This document shows, one piece after another, positions 8,508 to 17,061 of a DNA stretch of 64,000 nt. Source of the DNA: DASXSB01 sp036506275 (GTDB lineage Bacteria > Methylomirabilota > Methylomirabilia > Rokubacteriales > CSP1-6); assembly GCA_036506275.1 (NCBI GenBank), contig DASXSB010000108.1, positions 11,457 to 75,456 of the forward strand, in the 5' to 3' direction. The notes beneath the pieces were generated by a model. The model made no database searches and was not told the DNA's origin. It saw nothing but the letters and a program-made list of their open reading frames with translations. A program made the position numbers and the translations under genes. The first letter of the stretch is position 1; each line of letters begins with the position of its first letter.

Positions 8508-8820
8508 ACGGACGACCGGCGGCACAAGCCTCATCGATGTCCTCGACCGCGTGCTCGACAAGGGTATCGTCATCGACGCCTGGGTTCGCGTCTCGCTCGT
8601 CGGCATCGACCTCATCACGGTCGAGGCGCGGGTCGTCGTCGCCTCCATCGACACCTACCTGAAATACACGGAAGCGGTGGCCCAGGTGGTGCCCGCCGCC
8701 AAGCCGGCGCTCGATGGACGCGCGAGCGAGGCCGTGCTCGCGGAGAACGCGGCCCTGCGCGCCCAGATCGCGGCCACGGCGCGCGAGCCCGCGGGGGCCC
8801 GGCGGTCGCGTAGGTCGTGA
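8497..8820 (+). CDS. gvpA: Gas vesicle structural protein GvpA
   Basis: A 107-residue protein whose core is very close to canonical GvpA: SLIDVLDRVLDKGIVIDAWV, RVSLVGIDLITVEARVVVA, SIDTYLKYTEAV (residues 11-65). GvpA forms the ribbed gas-permeable protein wall of gas vesicles. The usual protein ends soon after this core. Here an added tail of about 40 residues (LAENAALRAQIAATA and an Arg/Ser end) looks like a short coiled coil, similar to the tail of the upstream paralogue. The stop codon overlaps the GTG of the kinase gene by 4 bp. Confidence 0.92.
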   Translation: MPVERTTGGTSLIDVLDRVLDKGIVIDAWVRVSLVGIDLITVEARVVVASIDTYLKYTEAVAQVVPAAKPALDGRASEAVLAENAALRAQIAATAREPAGARRSRRS

Positions 8821-10982
8821 GTCGGACCTCGCTCCAGCGTTCCGTCGCCGGCGTTCGCCTCGGCGTGGACGCGGAGGCGAAGCTCCGTCTCACGGAGATC
8901 CTGGTCGCCACCAGCGACCTGCAGACGTGCGCGCGGCGCTCCCTGGAGTGGCTGGCCCGTCACGCGGGCGTGCGGCGCGGACTCTGTCTGGTGGCGCCTC
9001 TCGGCGAATCGACGCACGTGGCCACCATCGCCCACGTCGGTTTGCCGGCACGGGCGGGTCGCTTCGCGCTCAACATCGAGGACCGCGATCACCCGCTGGT
9101 GGCGGCCATGCTCGGCCCGGGCACGGTCTCCTTCTCCGGCAACGGTCACGACGGCCGGCGCCACCTCGACACGCCCTTCGGCGGCGACGTCGTCCACGCG
9201 GTGCCGCTGCACGGGCTCGACGCCCTCCAGGACCTGCCGGCGGGACTTCTGCTCCTGGGGCCGGTCGTGCCCGAGGCGACCGAGACCGTGCAATGGGTGG
9301 CAAGCGTGCTCGGGCCTCGCCTCGCCGAGCTGCGGGCGGCCCACCGGCAGGAAGAGAGCGAGCGGCGCCTGCGTCGCGAGCGCACGCTCCTCCACAACGT
9401 CATCAACGCGGTGACCGATCCCATCCTCCTCACCGACACCGAGGGCCGGATCATCATCGCCAATGCGCGCGCCGAAGCGCTCCTCGCCTCCACCGACGAC
9501 GAGAGCGAAGGGCGGCGGCGCGCGGTCGCCCTCAACAACATGCTGTTCTCGTCGGCGCTGTCCCGCACCGCCCTCGAGGACATCGAGTCGTGGCGGCACG
9601 AGCTGCTCCTCGTCGATCCCACCGACGGCTCCGACCTCCTCTTCGAGCTGCTGAGCGCGGCCGCCAACGATCCCCGCGAAGGCACGGGCGTGGTGTCGAT
9701 CCTTCGCAACGTCAGCGACCTGCGGCGGGCCTCGGAGGAGATCGAGGAGAACTACCGCAAGCTCCGCGTGGCGGAGGCAAACGTGCGCGCGGAGCGCGAC
9801 CGGCTCGACCTCATCATCGACTCCGTGGCCGATCCCATCCTCGTCACCGACCCCAACGGCGCCATCGTCATGATGAACGCGCCCGCCGAGCGCCTGTTCA
9901 CGGTCCCCGCCGACGACGCCGGCGCCGACGCCCAGCGCCTCGTGCAGGCGAACGACGCTCACTTCTCGTCGTTCGTCTCCAACCTGTTCTTCGAAGGGGA
10001 GGCGCTGCGACGAAGCGGCAGCATCAACCTCGTGGATCCCCGCACGGGGACATCGCTGCCGGTGGAGGCGATCTCGGGCAAGATCGTGTCCGAGCACGGC
10101 GAGGTCACCGCCATCGTCACCATTCTCCACGATCGCACGGAGGAGCTGGAGCGGGCGGGCCTCTACGAGCAGCTCAAGCGCGCGTCGGCGGAGCTGGAGC
10201 AGAAAGTCCGGGAAGCGACGGGGGAGCTGGTGCGGCAGAACGAGCTGCTGCGCCGCCAGCACATTGAGCTCGAGCAGGCGTCCGCGCTGAAGTCGCAGTT
10301 CCTCGCCAACATGTCGCACGAGTTCCGGACGCCGCTCAACGCCATCCTCGGCTACACGAGCATGCTCCTCAAGGGCGTCTCCGGCGAGCTGGCGCCGAAC
10401 CAGAAGCGCAACCTGAGCCGCGTCGACGCCAACGCTCACCATCTCCTCGCCATCATCAACGACATCCTGGACATCGCGCGCATCGAGGCGGGTAAGATGC
10501 CGCTGACGATGGGACCGTTCGCGATGGCGGAGGTCATCACGGAGGTCTTCACGGAGGTGGAGCCGATCATCGTGCGCTCCAACCTCGACGTCACCAGCGA
10601 TCTCCAGCTCGGTCTCCCCAACATGGTGAGCGACCGTCAGAAGGTGAAGCAGATCATCATCAACCTGCTCACCAACGCCTTGAAGTTCACGCCGTCGGGC
10701 ACGGTGCGGGTGATCACGAGCCATCTTCCGCTCACGGACGAGATCTCCATCGCCGTGGAAGACACCGGCATCGGGATCGCCGCCCCCGATCAGGAGAAGG
10801 TGTTCGAGGATTTCCGGCAGGCGGACAACTCCCCCACCCGCGAGTACGGGGGCGCCGGTCTCGGCCTCGCCATCTGTCGCCGTCTCGCCGCCATGCTCGG
10901 GGGCCGGATCACGCTCGCGAGCACGCTCGGCAAAGGCTCGACGTTCACGCTGGTGGTCCCGCGGGCGCCGAGCACTACATGA
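8817..10982 (+). CDS. GAF-PAS-PAS sensor histidine kinase within the gas vesicle operon
   Basis: A 721-residue soluble kinase with no transmembrane helix. A GAF-like domain covers about residues 15-180, PAS domains lie near 195-315 and 330-445 (both contain AVTDPILLTD / SVADPILVTD), and a coiled coil covers 445-490. HisKA follows with H501 in NMSHEFRTPLNAILGY. The HATPase domain has NLLTNALKF (N box), DTGIGI (G1) and GGAGLGLAI (G2). All catalytic boxes look intact. The gene begins with a GTGA overlap with gvpA and ends with an ATGA overlap with a response regulator, so it is inside the gvp transcript. A role in signalling to or from vesicle formation is inference. Confidence 0.93.
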   Translation: MSRTSLQRSVAGVRLGVDAEAKLRLTEILVATSDLQTCARRSLEWLARHAGVRRGLCLVAPLGESTHVATIAHVGLPARAGRFALNIEDRDHPLVAAMLGPGTVSFSGNGHDGRRHLDTPFGGDVVHAVPLHGLDALQDLPAGLLLLGPVVPEATETVQWVASVLGPRLAELRAAHRQEESERRLRRERTLLHNVINAVTDPILLTDTEGRIIIANARAEALLASTDDESEGRRRAVALNNMLFSSALSRTALEDIESWRHELLLVDPTDGSDLLFELLSAAANDPREGTGVVSILRNVSDLRRASEEIEENYRKLRVAEANVRAERDRLDLIIDSVADPILVTDPNGAIVMMNAPAERLFTVPADDAGADAQRLVQANDAHFSSFVSNLFFEGEALRRSGSINLVDPRTGTSLPVEAISGKIVSEHGEVTAIVTILHDRTEELERAGLYEQLKRASAELEQKVREATGELVRQNELLRRQHIELEQASALKSQFLANMSHEFRTPLNAILGYTSMLLKGVSGELAPNQKRNLSRVDANAHHLLAIINDILDIARIEAGKMPLTMGPFAMAEVITEVFTEVEPIIVRSNLDVTSDLQLGLPNMVSDRQKVKQIIINLLTNALKFTPSGTVRVITSHLPLTDEISIAVEDTGIGIAAPDQEKVFEDFRQADNSPTREYGGAGLGLAICRRLAAMLGGRITLASTLGKGSTFTLVVPRAPSTT

Positions 10983-11416
10983 CGCGCTCCCGGAACGGCG
11001 CCGCGGCCGGACCGGCGCCGCCGGCCCCTCTCATCCTCCTCGTCGACGACTTCGCCGACAACCGCGCGATGTACGCCGAGTTCCTCGTCTACTCCGGACT
11101 CAGGGTGGCGGAGGCGGAAACCGGGCACGAGGCGCTCGAGAAGGCGTTCGCGCTCGGCCCCGCGCTCATCGTCATGGATCTCTCTCTGCCCGGGATGGAC
11201 GGTTGGGAGGCGACGCGCCGTCTGAAGGCGGACGAACGCACGAAGGCCATCCCGGTGATGGCGCTCACCGGGCACGCGCTCGCCGGCCACGGGAAGGGCG
11301 CCATGGACGCGGGGTGCGACGTGTTCATCACGAAGCCCTGCCTCCCCGAGCGACTGCTCGAGGAAATCAGGAAGATGCTGAAGGCCCCGACCACCCCAGG
11401 CGCCAGGGGGAGATAG
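10979..11416 (+). CDS. Single-domain response regulator (REC only)
   Basis: A 145-residue CheY-like receiver with no output domain. Acidic residues DD lie in LLVDDFADNRAM, the phospho-acceptor is D67 in IVMDLSLPGMDG, T is in ALTGHAL, and the Lys is in ITKPCLPERL. A 15-residue Ala/Pro-rich leader precedes the domain. It is coupled (ATGA overlap) to the upstream kinase, so the two most likely form a pair. Without a DNA-binding domain its output must be by protein contact or phosphorelay. Confidence 0.9.
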   Translation: MTRSRNGAAAGPAPPAPLILLVDDFADNRAMYAEFLVYSGLRVAEAETGHEALEKAFALGPALIVMDLSLPGMDGWEATRRLKADERTKAIPVMALTGHALAGHGKGAMDAGCDVFITKPCLPERLLEEIRKMLKAPTTPGARGR

Positions 11417-11422
11417 GACCGC

Positions 11423-12373
11423 ATGCCGTCGCCATCTCGTCCGCGACCGAAGTCGACGTCCAAGGCTCCCGGCGCCGCGCGGAAGCCGGCCGCCCCGTCG
11501 CCCAAGCCCCGCCCGGAGCCGGCGGGACCATCCCGCGTGATCCGCGAGCGCCCCCCCGCTCCCGTGGCCACGAGCCTGGCGCGGCCGGCGCCGGCGACGG
11601 GAAAGCCCACGGAGAGCCGCGGCAAGTACGTGTACTGCGTCATCCGGTCGGCGGATGCGCTGCGCTTCGGTCACATCGGGATCGGGACGGAGCCGGCGGA
11701 GGTGCACACCGTGCACTACCAGGACATCGCGGCCGTCGTGTCCGACACGCCCATCGAGGTCCTCGACGCCACCCGGGAGAACGTCCTCGCCCACGAGCGC
11801 GTGAACGAGGCGGTCATGCACGACCACACCGTCATCCCGATGTCGTTCGGGACCGTGTTCAAGACGCGCGACGACATCGTGGAGCTGCTGCGGGGAGCGT
11901 ACGGCGCCTTCCAGGACGTGCTCGTCAAGATGCAGGACAAGGTCGAGTTCGGTCTCAAAGTCCTGTGGGACCGCGACGCCATCCTGCGCGAGATCGAGAA
12001 CGACGACGAGGACGTGCGCCGGCTCAAGAACGAGATCTCGGGCCAGAAGGGCTCGACGTACTTCGCGCGCGTGCAGTACGGGCGCCTCGTGGACTCTGCG
12101 CTCCAGGCGCGCTCCGAGCAGTACGTGGTCGACATCTTCGAGCGGCTGCGGGACGTCTCCGTTGCCTCCCGCGCCAACAAGCCCATCGGCGACAAGATGA
12201 TCATGAACGCCGCCTTTCTGGTCGCGCGCGACAAGGAGAGCGACTTCGACGTGAAGGTGAAGGGGATCGGCGCCAAGTACCAGAACCTCACCTTCCGCTA
12301 CACGGGGCCGTGGCCGCCCTATAACTTCGTCAACATCCGCCTCAAGCTGGAACGGGCGAAGCCGGCGGAGTGA
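11423..12373 (+). CDS. gvpF/gvpL: Gas vesicle protein GvpF/GvpL with Pro/Ala-rich N-terminal extension
   Basis: A 316-residue protein. Residues 68-316 carry the GvpF/L family pattern: GKYVYCVIRS at the start, HERVNEAVMHDHTVIPMSFG in the middle, and TGPWPPYNFVNIRL at the end. GvpF/L proteins are accessory factors that bind GvpA and are found at low level in vesicles. The first 67 residues are low-complexity (Pro, Ala, Lys, Arg) and not part of the family; an internal start is possible but no better ribosome site is visible. It is the longest of three GvpF/L paralogues in this operon. Confidence 0.9.
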   Translation: MPSPSRPRPKSTSKAPGAARKPAAPSPKPRPEPAGPSRVIRERPPAPVATSLARPAPATGKPTESRGKYVYCVIRSADALRFGHIGIGTEPAEVHTVHYQDIAAVVSDTPIEVLDATRENVLAHERVNEAVMHDHTVIPMSFGTVFKTRDDIVELLRGAYGAFQDVLVKMQDKVEFGLKVLWDRDAILREIENDDEDVRRLKNEISGQKGSTYFARVQYGRLVDSALQARSEQYVVDIFERLRDVSVASRANKPIGDKMIMNAAFLVARDKESDFDVKVKGIGAKYQNLTFRYTGPWPPYNFVNIRLKLERAKPAE

Positions 12374-12377
12374 CGCC

Positions 12378-12683
12378 GTGATCATTCTCGACACGCTGCT
12401 CGTGGGCGGGCTCAAGTTCGTCCTCGGCAAGATCGTGGACGCCGTCGACGCCGAGCTCAACGATGACAGCGTCCTGCGCGAGGAGCTGCTCGCCGCCCAG
12501 ATGCGGCTGGAGCTCGGCGAGATCGACGAGGCCGAGTTCGCGGTGGTGGAGCGTGATCTGCTCGCCCGCATCCGCGAGATCCGTGAACGGCAGCGCGGCG
12601 AGCAGCCGGCGCCCGGTGAGCTCAAGGTCACCGGCATCGAAGCGACGTTCGGCGGGGACGAGACCGACGCCGATCATCGGTGA
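12378..12683 (+). CDS. gvpG: Gas vesicle protein GvpG
   Basis: A 101-residue acidic helical protein with the GvpG layout: a short hydrophobic N-terminus (IILDTLLVGGLKFVLGKI), then a charged helix ending in EIDEAEFAVVERDLLARIRE. GvpG is an accessory protein that interacts with GvpF/L and GvpA in known systems. Start GTG 12378 comes 5 bp after the upstream GvpF/L stop. The TGA overlaps the GTG of the ATPase gene by 4 bp. The C-terminal 25 residues are variable. Confidence 0.87.
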   Translation: MIILDTLLVGGLKFVLGKIVDAVDAELNDDSVLREELLAAQMRLELGEIDEAEFAVVERDLLARIREIRERQRGEQPAPGELKVTGIEATFGGDETDADHR

Positions 12684-14656
12684 CGCGCTATAAGTTCTTC
12701 GGCGGCAAGGGCGGGGTCGGCAAGACCACGTGCGCCGCCGCCGCCGCCGTGAGCATCTCCGAAGCCGGTCGCGACGTCCTGGTCGTCTCCACCGATCCCG
12801 CGCACTCCCTCGGCGACGCCCTCACCCACCGCCTCGGTCCCCGGCCCCGGCGCGTCCCCACCCGGCGCGGCATGCTCCACGCGGTGGAGCTGGACGCCGA
12901 TCGCGCCCTCGCGCGGTGGCTCGGGACGCGACGGCGGGCGCTGCGGATGATCGCCGAGCGCGGGACGTACCTCGATCACGAGGACATCGACCGCTTGCTC
13001 GAGCTGTCGATCCCGGGCGTCGACGAGCTGATCGGGCTCGTCGAGCTGACGCGTCTCGTCCGCCGCGGCGGCCACAGCGACGTCGTCGTCGACACCGCGC
13101 CCACCGGCCACACGCTCAGGCTCCTCGCCATGCCCGATACGATGCGGCGTCTCGCGACGGTCCTCGCGCACATGCAGGCCAAGCACCGTTTCCTGTCCGA
13201 GAGCCTGGGCGGCGGCTACCGGCCCGACGTCGGCGATGCCCTCGTGGACGAGATCGACGCCGAGGGGCGGACGCTGCGCGCGCTCCTCGCCGATCCCAGG
13301 CGCTGCACGTTCGCCTGGGTGCTGCGGCCGGAGATGCTGGCGCTGGAGGAGGCGCGCGACGGCGTGGCCGCGCTCGACAAGGCCGGCATCGCGGTCGCCG
13401 AGATCGTGGTGAACGGCGTCACGTCGGCGCCCGCGCGCTCCTGCGCCGGCTGCAGCGCCCGTCACGCCGACGAACGCCGCGTCCTCGCCGCCATCGCGGA
13501 CGTCTTCGCCGGCCGTCCCCTGCGCATCGTGCCGGCGCTCCATCCGGAGCCGCGCGGCGTGGCCGCTCTCCGGCGCGTCGCCCGCGAGCTCCGGCGCGCC
13601 GCCACGCTCCCGCGCCGGCCGCCGCCCCGTCCCGCGGCGACGAGAACGCGCTCATCGATGGGTCCGCCGCCGTGGCTCGACGTGGTGGCGCCGCCGGGCG
13701 TGCGCCTCTTGCTCGTCGCCGGCAAGGGCGGCGTGGGCAAGACGACGGTCGCCGCCGCCGCCGCCCTCGCGCTCGCAGACGCAACGCCGGCCCGGCGCGT
13801 CCTGCTCCTGTCCACCGATCCTGCCCACTCGCTGGCGGACGTTCTGGGGGCGCGGGTGGACGACGACGAACGCACGCTGCCCGGTGGTCCGCCGAATCTC
13901 AGCGCGCGCGAGCTCGACGCCGAGCGCGCGTTGCTCCTCCGCCGCGAGCGCTACCGCGAGTCCGTGGACGATCTGTTCAATGCGCTCACGCGCGGGTCGC
14001 GCTTCGACATCGTCTTCGACCGCACCGTGATCCAGGAGCTCATCGAGCTGGCGCCGCCCGGTCTCGACGAGGTCTTTGGGGTGCTGGCCGTGGTGGAGGC
14101 CCTGTCGCCCGGCGCGGGACGGCCCTACGATGTCGTGGTCGTCGACACCGCGCCGACGGGTCACGCGCTCCGGCTGCTGGCGCTGCCCGCGGCGGCGCTC
14201 CAGTGGGTCCACGCGCTGCTGGCGATCCTGCTCAAGTACCGCAAGCTCGTGGGTCTCGGTGAGCTCGCCTCCGACCTCCTCGCAGCCGCCCGCGATCTCA
14301 AGACGCTCACCGCCTTGCTCGAGGATCGGACGCGCACGCGGCTGGTGCCGGTGACGCGCGCCGCCGAGCTGCCGCGGCTCGAGACCGAGCGGCTGCTAGC
14401 GGCCGTCCGTCGTCTCGGCATCGAGATCGGTTCCGTCGTCATCAACGCGGTGACGGAGCCCGGATGCGTGACCTGCACGCGGCGTGCGCGTGCCGAGCGG
14501 CGTGTGATCGATGCCCTCCGTCGGTCCCGCCCGCGCGCCCGCTCGCGCCGATCGGCTATGATTTTCGCTCCGGCCGTCAGCCCCCCTCCGCGGGGAGCGA
14601 CGGCGCTGCGTGAATGGGGACAACGGTGGCGACAGGTCGACGCTCGAACGGCGTGA
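12680..14656 (+). CDS. Tandem ArsA/GET3-type ATPase in the gas vesicle operon
   Basis: A 658-residue protein made of two homologous ATPase halves. Each has a deviant Walker A (GGKGGVGKTT at G8-T17 and GKGGVGKTT from G348), the A-loop STDPAHSL, and the switch DTAPTGH-LRLL. Each half also keeps a CxxC pair (CAGCSARHADERR and CVTCTRRARAERR), as in GET3/TRC40 proteins where cysteines bind zinc or form disulfides. Bacterial two-domain ArsA usually drives arsenite export; no arsB, arsC or arsR is nearby. The gvp context suggests chaperoning of hydrophobic shell proteins, by analogy with GET3. That role is inference. Confidence 0.88.
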   Translation: MTRYKFFGGKGGVGKTTCAAAAAVSISEAGRDVLVVSTDPAHSLGDALTHRLGPRPRRVPTRRGMLHAVELDADRALARWLGTRRRALRMIAERGTYLDHEDIDRLLELSIPGVDELIGLVELTRLVRRGGHSDVVVDTAPTGHTLRLLAMPDTMRRLATVLAHMQAKHRFLSESLGGGYRPDVGDALVDEIDAEGRTLRALLADPRRCTFAWVLRPEMLALEEARDGVAALDKAGIAVAEIVVNGVTSAPARSCAGCSARHADERRVLAAIADVFAGRPLRIVPALHPEPRGVAALRRVARELRRAATLPRRPPPRPAATRTRSSMGPPPWLDVVAPPGVRLLLVAGKGGVGKTTVAAAAALALADATPARRVLLLSTDPAHSLADVLGARVDDDERTLPGGPPNLSARELDAERALLLRRERYRESVDDLFNALTRGSRFDIVFDRTVIQELIELAPPGLDEVFGVLAVVEALSPGAGRPYDVVVVDTAPTGHALRLLALPAAALQWVHALLAILLKYRKLVGLGELASDLLAAARDLKTLTALLEDRTRTRLVPVTRAAELPRLETERLLAAVRRLGIEIGSVVINAVTEPGCVTCTRRARAERRVIDALRRSRPRARSRRSAMIFAPAVSPPPRGATALREWGQRWRQVDARTA

Positions 14657-15438
14657 AGGGGCCACGCGCGACGTACGTGTACTGCGTGATCGCGAGTCCG
14701 TCGCGGCCGCCGCTCGGCCGGCCGCCGCGCGGACTTCCCGGCGCGGGCTCTCCCCGACTCCTCGACGCCGACGGAGGACTGTGGGCTGTCGTCGCGGACG
14801 CGCCCCTCGACCGTTACGGCACGGAGCCCATCGAGCGTGGGCTCGGCAACCTCGACTGGGTCTCGGCGTGCGCGGTCGGTCACGAGGCCGTCGTCGAGCA
14901 CGTCGCGCGGCACGGCACCACCATTCCACTCAAGCTCTTCACGCTCTTCGCCACCGATGCGCGCGCGCTCGCACATCTCGCGGAGATCCGAGGCCGACTG
15001 GACCGGTTGGTGCGGCGCCTGGCCGGACGCGACGAGTGGGGCGTGCGCGTGCTGCTCGACGAGGCGAAGGCGCGCCAGCGTGTCAGCGAGCGCGCGGTCC
15101 GGGCCACCGCCGGCGTGAGTACGGGCAAGCGCTTCCTGCTCCTGAAGAAATCGCAGCGGCAGGCGGTGCAGGCGCTCGCCGAGCGCGGCCGTGCCGAGAT
15201 CGACCGCGTGTTCGAAGCACTCGCCCGCCACGCCGACGACGCCCGCCGGCGGCCGCCCGGCCACGGCGAAGCGTTCGCGCGACTGCTCCTCGACGCTGCC
15301 TTCCTGGTGCGGGCGACGCGCGTGAAGCGCTTCCGTGCCGCGGCCGAGACCGCGGCCACCCGCCTCCAGCGTCTCGGATACGACGTCACCTTGAGCGGAC
15401 CGTGGCCGCCGTACAACTTCGTGGCGGGCGCGCGATGA
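14614..15438 (+). CDS. gvpF/gvpL: Gas vesicle protein GvpF/GvpL (second paralogue)
   Basis: A protein of 274 residues with the family landmarks ATYVYCVIAS near residue 19, VVEHVARHGTTIPLKLFTLF around 93, and the C-terminal SGPWPPYNFVAGAR. The middle is Arg/Ala-rich and more diverged than the first paralogue. ATG 14614 overlaps the ATPase gene by 43 bp. An in-frame GTG at 14653 would instead give the 4-bp GTGA overlap that is usual in this operon, and the protein would then begin just before the conserved domain. Neither start has a clear ribosome-binding site. Confidence 0.87.
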   Translation: MGTTVATGRRSNGVKGPRATYVYCVIASPSRPPLGRPPRGLPGAGSPRLLDADGGLWAVVADAPLDRYGTEPIERGLGNLDWVSACAVGHEAVVEHVARHGTTIPLKLFTLFATDARALAHLAEIRGRLDRLVRRLAGRDEWGVRVLLDEAKARQRVSERAVRATAGVSTGKRFLLLKKSQRQAVQALAERGRAEIDRVFEALARHADDARRRPPGHGEAFARLLLDAAFLVRATRVKRFRAAAETAATRLQRLGYDVTLSGPWPPYNFVAGAR

Positions 15439-15683
15439 GAACGCGTCAGGCACGGCGTACGAGCGCCCAGGAGCTCCTCGCCGGCGCCGACGCCTCCCTC
15501 CTCGACGTGGTCGATCACGTGCTGAACAAGGGCGTCGTGCTGACGGGCGACGTCGTCCTCGGCGTGGCCGGCGTTGACCTCATCTATCTCCGGCTCTCCG
15601 CGCTACTGTGCACGGTGGACGCTCTCGAGCGCACCACCTCGCGACCCCGCGCGGCCGGGCGCCCGCGTACGACCGTGTCGTGA
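15435..15683 (+). CDS. GvpA-family minor protein (GvpM/GvpS-like)
   Basis: An 82-residue protein in the GvpA/J/M/S family: SLLDVVDHVLNKGVVLTGDV, VLGVAGVDLIYLRLSALLCT. Compared with GvpA it lacks the shell motif DAWVRVSLVG and has a basic N-terminus and C-terminus. The 40-odd residue core is nearer to the GvpM or GvpS branch, thought to nucleate assembly or cap cones. ATG 15435 overlaps the upstream stop as ATGA. The stop overlaps the next start as TGATG. This is the third GvpA-family member of the operon. Confidence 0.82.
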   Translation: MRTRQARRTSAQELLAGADASLLDVVDHVLNKGVVLTGDVVLGVAGVDLIYLRLSALLCTVDALERTTSRPRAAGRPRTTVS

Positions 15684-16381
15684 TGAGCCTCTACGTCTAC
15701 GCCGTGCTCGCCAGGTCTCCCCGCGCCGCCATGGGCATCGGTATCGGGCGCGCGCGTGTCCGCATCATGCGTTGCGGCGGGCTGTTCGTGGCGGTGGGCG
15801 CCGTCCGCACCGCGCCGGTGATGTCTGCGCGCGCCGTCCGCATGCACGATGCCGTGGTGAGACGCCTCGCGGCAGGCGTCGAGGCCGTCCTTCCCGCACG
15901 CTTCGGAACCGTCTTCGCGGACGGGACCGCGCTCGCGCGATCGCTGGCGGAGCGAGAGACCGCGCTTCGGGTGGCCCTCCGGCTCGTGGAAGGACGGGAG
16001 CAGATGACGCTGCGCGTGTATGGCGCGACGGCGGCCGCGCCGCCGGCGCCCGACGGCAGCGGCGATCCGCACGACGACGGCGGCGCCGAGACGCGCGGCG
16101 CGCGCGGCTCCGGTACGCGCTACCTCGCCGGTCGCGCCCGCCGCCACCAGGTGGCGGCGCTCGCGCAGTTGCGCCCGTTTCTCGGTGGTGTCGTGGTCGC
16201 GGAGCGCGTGGAGCGTCATGCGGCGCCTCCGCTGGTGGCGAGCGCGTATCACCTGATCCCGCGCGGCGCCAGCAAGGACTATCGCAGCCGGCTGACGCGC
16301 GCGTCGCCGGCGCTGGCGCCCCTCCGCGTGCGGGTCAGCGGTCCCTGGCCCGCGTACGCCTTCGCGCCCGGGCCGGCGTGA
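15683..16381 (+). CDS. gvpF/gvpL: Gas vesicle protein GvpF/GvpL (third, shortest paralogue)
   Basis: A 232-residue GvpF/L-type protein. It begins MSLYVYAVLARSPRA, has the mid-domain pattern VLPARFGTVFADG, and ends VSGPWPAYAFAPGPA. The internal region around residues 115-150 is Gly/Ala/Asp-rich and probably a flexible insertion. A GvpF/L accessory role is inferred from family only. ATG 15683 overlaps the previous stop, and the next gene (gvpK) starts inside its last codons, so the whole block is translationally coupled. Confidence 0.85.
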   Translation: MSLYVYAVLARSPRAAMGIGIGRARVRIMRCGGLFVAVGAVRTAPVMSARAVRMHDAVVRRLAAGVEAVLPARFGTVFADGTALARSLAERETALRVALRLVEGREQMTLRVYGATAAAPPAPDGSGDPHDDGGAETRGARGSGTRYLAGRARRHQVAALAQLRPFLGGVVVAERVERHAAPPLVASAYHLIPRGASKDYRSRLTRASPALAPLRVRVSGPWPAYAFAPGPA

Positions 16382-16893
16382 AGCGTCGCCCGCGGCGCCG
16401 CTCGCGTGGCGCGCGGCGCCGGGCGGGCGCCGGGCGGCGCGACACAGAGGTCTCGCAGCCTCAGGCGAGCGCCAGCCGGGGTGAAGCGCAGGCCGCCCGG
16501 CGGAAAGCCGTAGCCACCCAGCGGCGCATCACACTGCCCGCGCGCCCGGCGAAGGTACCGATCGCTGTCGAGGTGCAAGAGCTCCAAGCGCTGCGTGCAG
16601 AGCTGACGCGCCGGGTGAACGATGCGAAGCCGCCGCGCTGGAACGCCGATCCCGAGGAGGTTCAGCGATCCGTGGCGCGGCTCGTGCTGACGCTGGTGGA
16701 GTTCGTGCGGCAGCTCCTCGAACGCCAGGCGATCAGACGGATGGAAGCGCACACGCTCACGACCGCCGAGACGGAAGCAGTGGGTCTGTCGCTGATGCGG
16801 CTGGAGGAGACGATCCGGCACATCGGCCGCCGGTTTGGTCTCGAGCCTCGCGATCTGAACCTCGACCTGGGTCCGCTCGGGCGCCTGCTCTGA
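16378..16893 (+). CDS. gvpK: Gas vesicle protein GvpK
   Basis: A 171-residue protein. The conserved GvpK domain is at residues 90-171: NADPEEVQRSVARLVLTLVE, RRMEAHTLTTAETEAVGLSL, LNLDLGPLGRLL. The first 60 residues are an unusually basic Arg-rich leader before the family core. GvpK is an accessory protein needed for vesicle formation in known systems. The GTG start gives a 4-bp overlap with the third GvpF/L gene. It is the last gene of the operon; an imperfect hairpin (about 16895-16917) follows the stop. Confidence 0.9.
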   Translation: MKRRPRRRSRGARRRAGAGRRDTEVSQPQASASRGEAQAARRKAVATQRRITLPARPAKVPIAVEVQELQALRAELTRRVNDAKPPRWNADPEEVQRSVARLVLTLVEFVRQLLERQAIRRMEAHTLTTAETEAVGLSLMRLEETIRHIGRRFGLEPRDLNLDLGPLGRLL

Positions 16894-17061
16894 TGGTGAC
16901 GCCGTCGAAGGCGGTCACTCCGAGGAGAGGGGGTGGCGTGAGGACGGGGAAGGGCGCATACTCCGTCTACCTGCGCCGCGACGGGCGGGTTTGCTACAGC
17001 CGGTGGCGCCGTCGCTGTGAATCTGGCTGCTAGTCCCCAAGCAGGACGGAGACAGCACGCC

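Noticed and set aside
8655..12637. Long minus-strand open frames opposite the gvp kinase and the following genes
   Set aside because: Low-complexity His/Arg/Asp/Val-rich translations, no motifs, and no ribosome sites. The plus strand carries a complete kinase, receiver and GvpF/L.
12680..14656. Arsenite-efflux ATPase assignment (arsA)
   Set aside because: No ArsB, ArsC, ArsD or ArsR gene nearby and the gene is embedded in gas vesicle genes, so I give only the fold.
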